From Litoreibacter ascidiaceicola (GTDB lineage: Bacteria; Pseudomonadota; Alphaproteobacteria; Rhodobacterales; Rhodobacteraceae): a DNA stretch of 64,000 nt. How positions within the stretch are numbered: the stretch's first letter is position 1; each line of letters starts with the position of its first letter. Positions 8,949 to 17,686 of the stretch are shown piece after piece. The DNA lies in NCBI RefSeq assembly GCF_900129235.1, contig NZ_FQUV01000005.1:124001-188000 (forward strand), in the 5' to 3' direction. Under the pieces are notes generated by a model. That model saw only the letters and a program-made list of their open reading frames with translations. It had not been told where the DNA came from and did no database searches. The translations under genes and the position numbers were made by a program.

Positions 8949-9818
8949 ATGGTTGGAATAGTCGGGGTCGTGGTCGTATTCGTAATGGTCTTCGGTGGCT
9001 ATCTTGCTGCTGGTGGCAAAATGGGCATTATTCTGAAGTCGCTCCCCTTCGAATTCACCATGATCGGCGGAGCAGCCGTCGGAGCCTTTCTGATCAGCAA
9101 CGACTTTTCGGGCGTCAAACACACCGTCAAAGACATTGGAAAAGTATTCAAAGGCCCGAAATGGAACAAGCAGGATTATCAAGACTTGCTTTGCCTGTTG
9201 TCCGAACTTCTTCGTGTCGCGCGCCGCAGCCCTGTAGAGCTTGAGCCCCATATTGAAACGCCGGCGGAGTCGTCGATTTTTACAGATTACCCCAAGATTT
9301 TGGCGGATAACGAAACGGTCAACCTGATCTGCGACACATTGCGATCCGCGGGAATGAACTACGACGACCCGCATCAAGTCGAAGAGGTTCTTGAAAAGCG
9401 CATCGAAGGAAACTCACATCATGCGATGCATTCAAGTCATGCCATGCAGACCATCGCGGATGGCTTGCCAGCACTGGGCATCGTGGCGGCGGTCTTGGGT
9501 GTCATCAAAACAATGGGATCAATTGACCAACCCCCCGAAGTATTGGGCAAGCTCATTGGTGGTGCACTTGTAGGAACTTTCCTAGGGGTATTCCTAGCCT
9601 ACGGCTTTGTGGGGCCATTCGCAGCCAAAATCAAAACCGTCATTGAAGACGAGGGGCATTTCCAGTCGCTGATACGAGAAATTCTGGTTGCCAATCTTCA
9701 TCAGCATTCCGTGAACATGTGCATCGAAGTCGGGCGGCAGAACACACCAAGCTCTCTTCGCCCGAGTTACTCCGAGCTTGAAGAAGCCCTGAAAGGGGTG
9801 CGAAAGGACGCGGCTTGA
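8949..9818 (+). CDS. motA: Flagellar motor stator protein MotA
   Basis: Proton-channel stator subunit with 289 residues and four expected membrane segments. The first pair is at the N-terminus (VVVVFVMVFGGYLAAGG; MIGGAAVGAFLIS). The second pair is near residues 170-225 (LGIVAAVLGVIKTMG; LVGTFLGVFLAYGFVGP). The cytoplasmic loop between them carries the charged region that contacts FliG. An AAGGAG ribosome-binding site lies 9 bases upstream of the ATG. Its partner motB is about 36 kb away, in the second flagellar block. Confidence 0.97.
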   Translation: MVGIVGVVVVFVMVFGGYLAAGGKMGIILKSLPFEFTMIGGAAVGAFLISNDFSGVKHTVKDIGKVFKGPKWNKQDYQDLLCLLSELLRVARRSPVELEPHIETPAESSIFTDYPKILADNETVNLICDTLRSAGMNYDDPHQVEEVLEKRIEGNSHHAMHSSHAMQTIADGLPALGIVAAVLGVIKTMGSIDQPPEVLGKLIGGALVGTFLGVFLAYGFVGPFAAKIKTVIEDEGHFQSLIREILVANLHQHSVNMCIEVGRQNTPSSLRPSYSELEEALKGVRKDAA

Positions 9819-11671
9819 AACTTATCGTTCTCCTTTTGGGCATCCTGTGTTGCGGGAACGCTTGGGCCAAGCCGGCAGTTGTAAAATCCGGCGAACATGA
9901 CGGATTTTCACGGCTGGTTCTCTACACTGGCAAGGCGCAGAGATGGTCCCAATCCCGATCAGACAACTCCGTCTCGGTCACAATCGAAGGTTGGACATCG
10001 GGCTTCGATACCTCCGAGGTTTTCCGCATGATTCCTCCCGATAGAATTGCGCGAGTGGAGTCCACAAATTCGAGCTTGAATATCGTTCTCGATTGTAATT
10101 GTCCGATCGACATCCAAACGGTTGATCGAGTGGGTCTGCTGGTGGATGTCTTTGACGAACCCGTCAACTTAACGACAGAAGTGAAGCCCGTTCCCGCCAC
10201 ATACTACTGGCCGGACCCAGAGGAATTCAACCGCCAACGTGAGAACACATCCGCCGTATCTGCCTTTCGGGAAAACCTGTCGGAACGCATCGGAAAGGCA
10301 GCGACGCAACAGTTACTGACTCCAATTCCACCTAAGTTGCCGAAGTCAGAAGCTCCTCCTGCACCGACCGACGCAAAACTGCTCCCTGAACCACCAGCCA
10401 ACCGGATTAGAACGACTTCTGCCTTCGACCGCGCGGCAAGACGGGAACACGTCTCGGTACGAACGAAACCGGATTGCCCACCAGAACGGCTTGGTGATAT
10501 CGAAAACTGGGGAGCCGAGCTCTCATTTTCAGATCAGATCAGTGAAGCACGCAACTCGCTTGTGGGTGAATTTGACGAATTGGATCAAGCAGAAGCGTTG
10601 CACCTAACGAAACTCTACCTCTATTTTGCGATGGGAGCCGAAGCGCTCGCCACGATCGACACACTCGGTTTGACCGGTGAGCAGGTTCAATTTCTGAGGC
10701 CGCTCGCAAAGATTCTGGATGGCGACAATACAGCAAATTTTCCGGCCAAGCTTCCAAGCAACGGCTGCGATGGCATGCTCGCTGTATGGGCAGCAATTTC
10801 AAGCAGCGACGAAGTGAAAATCGCCGAGCCTCAGGCGAAAGTTATCACGGAAAACTTCACCCGCCTTCCCCATCATCTGAAATCTGCACTTGGCCCCTAT
10901 TTGATGGTGCGGCTGCACCAAGACGGCCAAGAGATTGCAGTCAGTGTCCTTCGAAATTCGCTGGTCAGACATCACCCAGATATGAAAGCTGCTGCTCCGG
11001 TACAGGGCGATCTAGAAAGTCTGCCTGTCGAAGATTTGATGGTCTTGGTCAAGAAGAGCAATAGTGAAACACCTCAAGCTCTGGTCCTCGTGCTTCAACA
11101 GGCAATTGAAAAGGGTCTTGCAGTCGAGCCACCTATGGAGGAAATCGCAAAATCGTTTGTAGTCCAGCAAAGTGGTGACAAATCGTCAAAGGATCTGGCA
11201 ATGCTCTTAGCGCAAAATTCTGTCCTAAAAGGTGACTATGCCGATGCATTAGATGCTGCCACCAAACTCTTGGACGATGACCGAATGGAAAAAGTAGTCT
11301 CCTTCACTGCAAAGCACTTGGCTGAGCACGGAAGCGATACTGACGTTGCAAAATTTGCCTTACGGTTAAAACCTGAACAGCGGGACAAATATCTACAGCC
11401 TGAGACAGTTGGCATCATCAAGAAGCGACTGGAAACGGCAAGCTTGGGTAAGCTCGCGCAGACGTTTTCTGGTCGTTCGCCAATTGATTTTGAAGCCGAA
11501 ACAGAAACTTCAATCATCGCTGAAAGTGCTGACTCATCTCGCGTTTCGTCCTCTGGCACAATTACGCCACCTACACTGATTTCAGCAAAAGACATGCTTG
11601 GGGCAAGTAAGGATGTGCGTCAAAAAATCGGAAACATGCTGAGCCGTGAAAGTGCTGTAGTTGTCAAATAA
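9815..11671 (+). CDS. Large secreted motor-operon protein, possible MotC counterpart
   Basis: A 618-residue protein of unknown function. The start is TTG at 9815, overlapping the motA stop, with AAAGGA upstream. A signal peptide (1-19, ending GNAWA) is followed by an AMIN-like beta domain (about 22-112: DGFSRLVLYTG, FDTSEVFRMIP, DCNCPID). A proline-rich linker (150-200) leads to a long helical region to the C-terminus that looks repeat-like. It would be periplasmic. Together with the upstream MotE-like gene, the position recalls rhizobial MotC, a periplasmic partner of MotB, but I see no direct sequence match that proves this. Confidence 0.75.
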   Translation: MKLIVLLLGILCCGNAWAKPAVVKSGEHDGFSRLVLYTGKAQRWSQSRSDNSVSVTIEGWTSGFDTSEVFRMIPPDRIARVESTNSSLNIVLDCNCPIDIQTVDRVGLLVDVFDEPVNLTTEVKPVPATYYWPDPEEFNRQRENTSAVSAFRENLSERIGKAATQQLLTPIPPKLPKSEAPPAPTDAKLLPEPPANRIRTTSAFDRAARREHVSVRTKPDCPPERLGDIENWGAELSFSDQISEARNSLVGEFDELDQAEALHLTKLYLYFAMGAEALATIDTLGLTGEQVQFLRPLAKILDGDNTANFPAKLPSNGCDGMLAVWAAISSSDEVKIAEPQAKVITENFTRLPHHLKSALGPYLMVRLHQDGQEIAVSVLRNSLVRHHPDMKAAAPVQGDLESLPVEDLMVLVKKSNSETPQALVLVLQQAIEKGLAVEPPMEEIAKSFVVQQSGDKSSKDLAMLLAQNSVLKGDYADALDAATKLLDDDRMEKVVSFTAKHLAEHGSDTDVAKFALRLKPEQRDKYLQPETVGIIKKRLETASLGKLAQTFSGRSPIDFEAETETSIIAESADSSRVSSSGTITPPTLISAKDMLGASKDVRQKIGNMLSRESAVVVK

Positions 11672-11682
11672 CGACGGCCAAG

Positions 11683-11690
11683 TTAACCAT
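11683..11690 (+). promoter_or_regulatory. TTAACCAT, CtrA half-site-like motif upstream of flhA
   Basis: In the 86-base gap before flhA there is an exact TTAACCAT, a recognised CtrA-type half-site in alphaproteobacteria. It lies about 70 bases before the flhA start, where an internal promoter for flhA-fliR-flhB would sit. An 8-base motif can occur by chance, so this is only suggestive. Confidence 0.3.
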
Positions 11691-11760
11691 CCATTATCGC
11701 CTGTAAATCTAAGCTGGACGGGCGCTTTCAATACCTAACTCCAACCGGCTTGATCCCTTG

Positions 11761-13824
11761 ATGAAAATGTTCTTTCAACCCACCGTTATTCTGGCTGTGG
11801 CGCTCATGGCAATCATTGTGATGATGATCCTGCCGATGCCTGCATGGGTGTTGGATCTTGGCTTAGCCGCGTCTTTCGGCCTTGCGATCCTTATGTTCAC
11901 AACGACATTGTTTCTGGAACGACCGCTGGATTTTTCGGCGTTCCCGACGATCTTGCTGGCGTCTTTGATGCTGCGATTATCGCTCAACGTCTCATCAACC
12001 AAGCTGATAATCGGAGAAGGGCACACCGGTACCGGAGCCGCGGGAAACGTGATTGAGGGCTTCGCCAACTTTGTCATGGGCGGCAGTGTCTATCTTGGTC
12101 TGGTAGTATTTTGCGTCCTGCTTATCGTGAATTTCATTGTTATCACCAAGGGCGCAACGCGCATGGCGGAAGTGGGCGCACGCTTTGCCTTGGACGGAAT
12201 GCCGGGCAAGCAACTGGCCATCGATAGCGACATGTCCGCAGGTGCCATTGATCACACCGAGGCCAAGTCCCGACGTGAACGTGAACAAGCTGAAACTACC
12301 TTTTTCGGCTCTCTGGATGGCGCATCAAAATTCGTAAAAGGCGACGCCGTCGCAGGCCTGCTGATAACCATGTTGAACCTCGTAATGGGCCTCATCATTG
12401 GTGTGGCAGCTCACGGGATGCCGATGGGCTTGGCGTTCGAAACTTACGCGATTTTGACGGTTGGCGATGGTCTCGTAACACAGATTCCGGCCGTCATCAT
12501 TTCAATTGCCACAGCCCTGCTTCTTGCCCGCGGTGGGACCAGCGGCGCAACCGACATAGCCATGGTTGAACAAATCGGGCGGCATCCATCCGCGATTGCA
12601 ACTGTCGGGGTGCTCATGGTGTTTTTCGCGCTGGTCCCCGGGATGCCATTCATCCCGTTTATGCTCGGGGCTGCGGCGCTTTTGGCTGCAGCCTATTATT
12701 TCAAACGCAAGCTCGATCTGACGCCGGAAGTTACTGCGCCAATATCAATTGAACGGGTGCCCGAAAAATCAATGGGAGACATCCTTGATCTGGACGAGAT
12801 TCATGTCGAATTCTCGCCGGATCTCGTGATGATGGCGCTTGACCCGACGACCGGCTTGGAAACTCGAATTGCGAATATGCGCAGCCACGTTGCGAGCAGC
12901 TTTGGCCTGGTTTTGCCTGAAATTAGATTAACCGATGATGCATCTCTTGCATCTGGCGTGTACCGAATACGCATTCATGGCGTCGTGAAAGCCGAAGACA
13001 AATTACTCCCAGATTCCGTGCTTGCCCTGCTTCCGCCTGATGCCCCGAACGCGATTGAAGGCGAAACCGTTAAGGAGCCAGTTTACGGCGCGCCCGCGAA
13101 GTGGATGGCACGAAAATACAAGGAAGACGCTGCCTTGGCCGGATGCACGGTGGTAACTCCTCCGGAGATCCTTGCCACGCATCTATTGGAAGTCGTCAAA
13201 GGCAACTTTGGGCGACTATTGAGTCTGAGAGGGTTACGTCGGATTCTTGATGAATTCACCAATCTCTCAGACACAAAACGAAATGAAGCAAACCGAAAGA
13301 TTTTGGATGAGCTCATTCCAGAAAAGGTCTCCCTCGAAACACTTCTTCAAGTGCTCCGCCTGCTTCTCGAGGAGCAAATTTCGATCAGGAACCTTCCAGT
13401 AATTCTCGAAAGTATCGCGGAGGGGCGATCCATCCATTCAACGGCAGAAGGGTTATGTGAACATACTCGCCAAAGGCTAGGCGCACAGTTGTTTGCTGAG
13501 CTAAAAAGAGAGGACGGCTCACTCCCGCTGATCCAGCTTTCACCCGATTGGGAAGATGTGTTCAGCAAATATTCCAAGTCAGAAACACAACCTTCAGACG
13601 TTTCTCTACCACCCGAAGACTATACGCGACTGGCAGAAGGCTTAACTGAAAAGCTGACACATCTGAATGAAAATGGAGTCTTTCCCGCCGTCGTAACATC
13701 AGTCCTTCGTCGCAGGTTTATTCGACTGCTCTTGGCGAACCGCGGGATCAACACTTCTGTCTTTTCTTACGAGGAGATCGCGTCTGATAGTCGGCCTGCT
13801 ATCGTTGGTATGGTCGCGGCGTGA
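11761..13824 (+). CDS. flhA: Flagellar export apparatus protein FlhA
   Basis: Ion-conducting export gate subunit of the flagellar type III system, with the typical size of 687 residues. The N-terminal half has about eight membrane helices and the conserved FHIPEP region (MAEVGARFALDGMPGKQ and AIDSDMSAGAID, followed by GSLDGASKFVKGDA). The C-terminal half is the cytoplasmic nonameric ring domain. I start at the ATG at 11761; a TTG at 11758 and an ATG at 11767 are alternatives, and no strong ribosome-binding site decides between them. It overlaps fliR. Confidence 0.97.
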   Translation: MKMFFQPTVILAVALMAIIVMMILPMPAWVLDLGLAASFGLAILMFTTTLFLERPLDFSAFPTILLASLMLRLSLNVSSTKLIIGEGHTGTGAAGNVIEGFANFVMGGSVYLGLVVFCVLLIVNFIVITKGATRMAEVGARFALDGMPGKQLAIDSDMSAGAIDHTEAKSRREREQAETTFFGSLDGASKFVKGDAVAGLLITMLNLVMGLIIGVAAHGMPMGLAFETYAILTVGDGLVTQIPAVIISIATALLLARGGTSGATDIAMVEQIGRHPSAIATVGVLMVFFALVPGMPFIPFMLGAAALLAAAYYFKRKLDLTPEVTAPISIERVPEKSMGDILDLDEIHVEFSPDLVMMALDPTTGLETRIANMRSHVASSFGLVLPEIRLTDDASLASGVYRIRIHGVVKAEDKLLPDSVLALLPPDAPNAIEGETVKEPVYGAPAKWMARKYKEDAALAGCTVVTPPEILATHLLEVVKGNFGRLLSLRGLRRILDEFTNLSDTKRNEANRKILDELIPEKVSLETLLQVLRLLLEEQISIRNLPVILESIAEGRSIHSTAEGLCEHTRQRLGAQLFAELKREDGSLPLIQLSPDWEDVFSKYSKSETQPSDVSLPPEDYTRLAEGLTEKLTHLNENGVFPAVVTSVLRRRFIRLLLANRGINTSVFSYEEIASDSRPAIVGMVAA

Positions 13825-14597
13825 TGTTGGGGCTCCTTTCCGAAATCGCATTCCCCCAAGCATATATCTGGGCCGCCTCACTTGTGGTCATGCGGGTAGG
13901 AGCCGCGATGGCATTTCTGCCAGCATTCGGAGAACAGGTCGTCCCGATGCGCGTCAAGCTCGCGGCCACACTGGCCTTCTCGGCAATTCTAACTCCGATG
14001 ATTTGGCAAAGTCTTGAACAGACCAGCTCGCAACGTGACTGGTTTGCGCTAATTGGTCTAGAGGTCATCGCCGGACTTATGGTGGGGTTTGTGTTTCGGC
14101 TTTTGGTGATTGCACTGCAAATCGCGGGCACCATCGCAGCGCAATCAACCTCGTTGTCACAGTTTTTCGGCGGTGGATTGGGTGCGGAACCCCAGACAGC
14201 ATTCAGTACTCTTTTCGTTGTTGCAGGTCTTGGTTTGGCGGTGATGCTAGGACTTCATATTCGCGTAGTTGAGCTCTTATTGAGTTCATACGAGACCTTC
14301 CCAGTCGGTGTCTGGCCAGCCAGTGGACCGGCCGCCGAATGGGCCATCTTGAAGGTGGGTCAGATCTTCGGCCTAGGCTTCACCCTGGCCGGCCCCTTCG
14401 TTTTAGCATCATTGATTTACAACTTGGGATTGGGTGCAATTAATAAGGCGATGCCTCAACTCATGGTCGCGCTTGTCGGCGCGCCAGCTATCAGTTTGGG
14501 CGGCTTAATTTTACTTCTTGTCTCTAGCCCCGTCATCCTGACTGTTTGGGGCCGCGCATTTACGCACCTGACCAGCCCCTCTGGTGCGGGGTTCTAA
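13824..14597 (+). CDS. fliR: Flagellar export apparatus protein FliR
   Basis: Gate subunit that assembles with FliP and FliQ. About 257 residues, mostly hydrophobic, with family features VMRVGAAMAFLPAFGEQVVP near the N-terminus, VIALQIAGTIAAQSTSLS in the middle and INKAMPQLMVALVGAPA near residue 210. The start is ATG at 13824, sharing a base with the flhA stop; a GTG one codon earlier is possible. Its stop codon overlaps the flhB start. Confidence 0.96.
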   Translation: MLGLLSEIAFPQAYIWAASLVVMRVGAAMAFLPAFGEQVVPMRVKLAATLAFSAILTPMIWQSLEQTSSQRDWFALIGLEVIAGLMVGFVFRLLVIALQIAGTIAAQSTSLSQFFGGGLGAEPQTAFSTLFVVAGLGLAVMLGLHIRVVELLLSSYETFPVGVWPASGPAAEWAILKVGQIFGLGFTLAGPFVLASLIYNLGLGAINKAMPQLMVALVGAPAISLGGLILLLVSSPVILTVWGRAFTHLTSPSGAGF

Positions 14598-15682
14598 TGT
14601 CAGATGCTCCAGAAAGCGGGGAAAAGACGCATGAGCCGACACCGAAAAAACTTCAAGATGCGCGGAAAGAGGGGCAAATTGCGAAGTCGACCGACTTGTC
14701 TGCCGCAGCCGCATATGTCGGGTTAATTCTGGCGCTTACGGTGTTGGGCCCAACGGCCTTGCTAGATGCCGCGACAAAGCTGAGTCACTTCATCTCTGAA
14801 CCTCAGCTCTTTTCAAATTCAGACCGCGCAATGGATAGTGCGTCAATCTCTGGCTTGCTCGGGTCGCTTGTATTGACATCATTGCTGCCTCTTTTTGCCA
14901 TCCCTGCGATAGCGGTCGCACTAAGCCTTGTGGCGCAAAAAGCATTCACTTTTGCTCCCAGCAAAATACGCCCCAAATTGAGCAAAATTTCTCCTATCAC
15001 CTCCGCAAAGAACAAGTTCGGGGCAGCTGGACTCTTCGAGTTTGCGAAATCAGCGACCAAGCTTGTCGTCGTCAGTCTCGTTATGGTGTGGTTCCTGAAA
15101 GCTGGCCTTCCCGAAATTCTTCAAACTGTAGATCTCCAACCACCACAAATGACAGGCGTACTCGGCAGTCAAATTCTGGCGTTCCTGACCTTGCTACTGG
15201 TCGTTTCGATCATTGTTGGAGGTGTCGACTACCTTTGGCAAGTTGCAGAACATCACCGTAAAATTCGCATGACGCGAAAAGAGGTGGAGGACGAAAGCAA
15301 GGAAGCGGAAGGCGACCCCCACAACAAGCAGGCCAGGCGCCAAAGAGGATTAGAGATTGCAATGAACCAAATGCTGTCGGACGTACCAGATGCGACAGTT
15401 ATCATCGTGAACCCCACTCACTACGCAGTTGCGTTAAAATGGGATGAATCCGCATCAACTGCGCCAATCTGTGTTGCTAAAGGTGTGGATGAAATTGCAG
15501 CCAGAATCCGTGAAATTGCGCTCAAATCATCCATCCCGATCCATCACGATCCGCCTTCTGCCCGATCCCTGTTCGCCCGCATAGAAGTCGGCGGCGAGGT
15601 TTGGCCGGATGACTACCGTGCAGTTGCCGCGGCAATCCGCTTTGCCCAGTCGGTAAGTGCAATGTCGAGGAGAAAACCATGA
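14597..15682 (+). CDS. flhB: Flagellar export substrate-specificity protein FlhB
   Basis: Controls the switch from rod/hook to filament export. It has 361 residues from the ATG at 14597, which gives the canonical N-terminus EKTHEPTPKKLQDARKEGQI; an upstream in-frame start would add 17 residues inside fliR and is unlikely. Four membrane helices are followed by a cytoplasmic domain with the self-cleavage motif NPTH (in IIVNPTHYAVAL, near residue 273). The client that triggers switching is FliK, encoded at 26347-28026. Confidence 0.96.
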   Translation: MSDAPESGEKTHEPTPKKLQDARKEGQIAKSTDLSAAAAYVGLILALTVLGPTALLDAATKLSHFISEPQLFSNSDRAMDSASISGLLGSLVLTSLLPLFAIPAIAVALSLVAQKAFTFAPSKIRPKLSKISPITSAKNKFGAAGLFEFAKSATKLVVVSLVMVWFLKAGLPEILQTVDLQPPQMTGVLGSQILAFLTLLLVVSIIVGGVDYLWQVAEHHRKIRMTRKEVEDESKEAEGDPHNKQARRQRGLEIAMNQMLSDVPDATVIIVNPTHYAVALKWDESASTAPICVAKGVDEIAARIREIALKSSIPIHHDPPSARSLFARIEVGGEVWPDDYRAVAAAIRFAQSVSAMSRRKP

Positions 15683-16008
15683 AGGCCGCTGGATTGCTCG
15701 CAGCGCTTGATACAATCTATCAGGCAGATCAAGCGAAATTTCAGAAGTTAAAACTGCGACTCTCTGAACTCGAAAAAAAACGCGCCGCACTCCAAACTGC
15801 GCTTAAGCATGATCACACGGGTATTGGCAATTTTCAGCTCGCTGATGCCGCTTGCAAATACGCCGCATGGCGACGGTGCGAAGCCCACAAAATCTCACGC
15901 ACAATGTTTGAAATGGACCCAGAACTCCTAGAAGCAAAGAGGAAGCTGAAGATTTCTTTCGGTCGGCTAGAAGCGATGCGTGAACTGATCGCGAGAGGGG
16001 AGCTTTAG
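15679..16008 (+). CDS. Small coiled-coil protein after flhB, possibly FliJ-like
   Basis: 109 residues, start overlapping the flhB stop (ATGA). It is rich in Lys, Arg, Glu and Leu and predicted almost wholly helical (KFQKLKLRLSELEKKRAALQ; ELLEAKRKLKISFGRLEAM). Size, charge and the antiparallel helical pattern resemble FliJ, the small export protein that works with FliI and FliH and is otherwise missing here. The identity is inferred; the family diverges too fast to be sure. Its stop overlaps that of the convergent fliL-like gene by 4 bases. Confidence 0.65.
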   Translation: MKAAGLLAALDTIYQADQAKFQKLKLRLSELEKKRAALQTALKHDHTGIGNFQLADAACKYAAWRRCEAHKISRTMFEMDPELLEAKRKLKISFGRLEAMRELIARGEL

Positions 16009-16490
16009 ATATCCTGCCGAACGATGTCGGTGATCAATACATCGAAAACATTCTCCCCAGCTACCTTTCGCGCACTGGCAAGCAGCGAGCGGCGCAAGGT
16101 GTCCATCGCTGGGGATGCTGTGTAGACACCATCAAAGCCACCTAGATACGCATGATCGAAAAGCACTTGCAAAAATGCGTCTCGCAGCTTCGGTTCTCGA
16201 TCGTAGACAGCGCTTGTTTCAGACGCCAAAATCTCCAAGCTAAGAGACAAAACAACCAATGCAGACACCCGATCCTGCTTGATCACGGGCACAACAAACT
16301 GGTTGTTAATTTTTACATAGCTCAGCTCACTTTGCGGAGTTTCCACCGCAACCTTCTCTTCCACATGATTTTCAGGGTGTTTAACCTCGGCGGTTTCTTC
16401 ATCGATGAGTGCAGGGCGGAGGACATATCCGGCACCGGCACCGAGCCCCACACCCAACACGACTAAAACTATTGGTAGCAATGCACCCAT
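16005..16490 (-). CDS. Second FliL-like basal body protein
   Basis: 161 residues with an N-terminal transmembrane helix (about 3-25), an acidic linker, and a periplasmic domain (SYVKINNQFVVPVIKQDRVSALVVLSLSLEI, then VFDVLITDIVRQDI at the end) that follows the FliL pattern. It is the last gene of the flgB operon, after flgH. With fliL at 7462 the cluster has two FliL-type genes, which may act at different sites such as the stator and the rings. The specialisation is not readable from sequence. Confidence 0.78.
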   Translation of the reverse strand: MGALLPIVLVVLGVGLGAGAGYVLRPALIDEETAEVKHPENHVEEKVAVETPQSELSYVKINNQFVVPVIKQDRVSALVVLSLSLEILASETSAVYDREPKLRDAFLQVLFDHAYLGGFDGVYTASPAMDTLRRSLLASARKVAGENVFDVLITDIVRQDI

Positions 16491-16499
16491 CGGCCTCTC

Positions 16500-17240
16500 C
16501 TAAAACGGCAATAAAATATCAGCAACTTGCTGTCCGTAGCGCGGCTGCTGCACATCGGTGATCTGCCCGCGTCCGCCATAGGAAATCCGCGCTGCAGCAA
16601 TGCGGTCATAAGAGACTTCGTTCTTTCGGTTGATGTCAGCGGGTCGCACATATCCGCTGACAAGCAGCTCCCGAAGTTCGAAATTTACCCGAACCTCTTG
16701 CGTCCCTTGAATGCTTAGAACTCCATTCTGAAGCACGTCCACTACCGTTGCGGCCACTCGGATCGAGAACTTTTCTTTGCGTCTGACCGAGCCGTCCCCT
16801 GAAGAAGAACTCGAGGAGTTCGTCGCGACTGCAGTGTCGAGGCTTGCGCCTTCTGGGAGCGCTTCGTTGATCCTTTGTGGAATTCCAAATAAGGACGGAA
16901 TGCCCATAGACTCGGACCCGGCCCGTGCACGCGACGTGCTATTGGAAATCTCGGCGCGCTCGTCAATTTCGACAACGACGGTCACGATATCCCCAATCTG
17001 CTCGGCGCGTTGGTTACCGAGCAATGAGTGCCGGCCAGATTCCCACAATGAAGCGCTATCAGACACCAACGCAGGTTCAGACGACTTGGGCAATGGAATC
17101 CGCATCATCGCATAGTGTTCATTTGTATTTGCGATTGGGCTTATCTCCGGAGCCTTGCCAACATCTTCCAAACGCCCGCACGCCGCGAGTGCGAGCAATA
17201 TCAAGGCCCAGCGGAATTTATTCTCGATCAGTCTTATCAT
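16500..17240 (-). CDS. flgH: Flagellar L-ring lipoprotein FlgH
   Basis: Outer-membrane L-ring subunit, a bushing for the rod. 246 residues, with a lipoprotein signal ending in the lipobox LAAC (Cys about 21). The mature part shows SLWESGRHSLLGNQRAEQIGDIVTVVVEIDE, the repeated family region around SIRVAATVVDVLQNGVLSIQG, and the C-terminal VSYDRIAAARISYGGRGQI. Preceded by flgA and followed by the second fliL in a leftward operon. Its P-ring partner flgI lies in the other flagellar block. Confidence 0.95.
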   Translation of the reverse strand: MIRLIENKFRWALILLALAACGRLEDVGKAPEISPIANTNEHYAMMRIPLPKSSEPALVSDSASLWESGRHSLLGNQRAEQIGDIVTVVVEIDERAEISNSTSRARAGSESMGIPSLFGIPQRINEALPEGASLDTAVATNSSSSSSGDGSVRRKEKFSIRVAATVVDVLQNGVLSIQGTQEVRVNFELRELLVSGYVRPADINRKNEVSYDRIAAARISYGGRGQITDVQQPRYGQQVADILLPF

Positions 17241-17248
17241 AATGCTTC

Positions 17249-17686
17249 CTATTCGCGCCCAACAATGACGGCGCCGAGTTCATTAACGTGACCTGAAACG
17301 GTATTTCTTGACGAAAGGTTGAGCACATTAAGTTTGTCGCCAATGGCGCCGCGCCCTAGCGAACGTCCCTCTGTTTCAATGCTAAGTCCTCCGATGCGAT
17401 AGACCAAAGTTACAAGCTCATTGCGCTCCACCAATGCGGGAACTCCGACATCGCCCGGACGCATCGGGCGGCCACGATAAAGAACTCTTCGCACCTCGAA
17501 TCCCAACACCTGAACAAGCTCAGAAAACCCATCGCGCACCGAGGCTTCGGTAATTTGAACATCTTCAATTGAGACGATGTCACCGGGTTGAAGCGTATGT
17601 GTAGGAACAACCGCCTGTGCCGTTGCGGCATTGGCAGTGACGCTACAGAGGATTAGTATAAAAAGGAGTTGAACGCTTGCCATCAT
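17249..17686 (-). CDS. flgA: P-ring assembly chaperone FlgA, short form
   Basis: Periplasmic chaperone needed for P-ring formation. 145 residues with a signal peptide (about 1-23) and the SAF-like domain pattern: LQPGDIVSIEDVQ, RVLYRGRPMRPGDV, VERNELVTLVYRIGGLSIETEGRSLGRGAIGD and GHVNELGAVIVG. It lacks the N-terminal domain of long enterobacterial FlgA, as many alphaproteobacterial forms do. The start (ATG ATG) overlaps the flgG stop. Confidence 0.92.
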   Translation of the reverse strand: MMASVQLLFILILCSVTANAATAQAVVPTHTLQPGDIVSIEDVQITEASVRDGFSELVQVLGFEVRRVLYRGRPMRPGDVGVPALVERNELVTLVYRIGGLSIETEGRSLGRGAIGDKLNVLNLSSRNTVSGHVNELGAVIVGRE

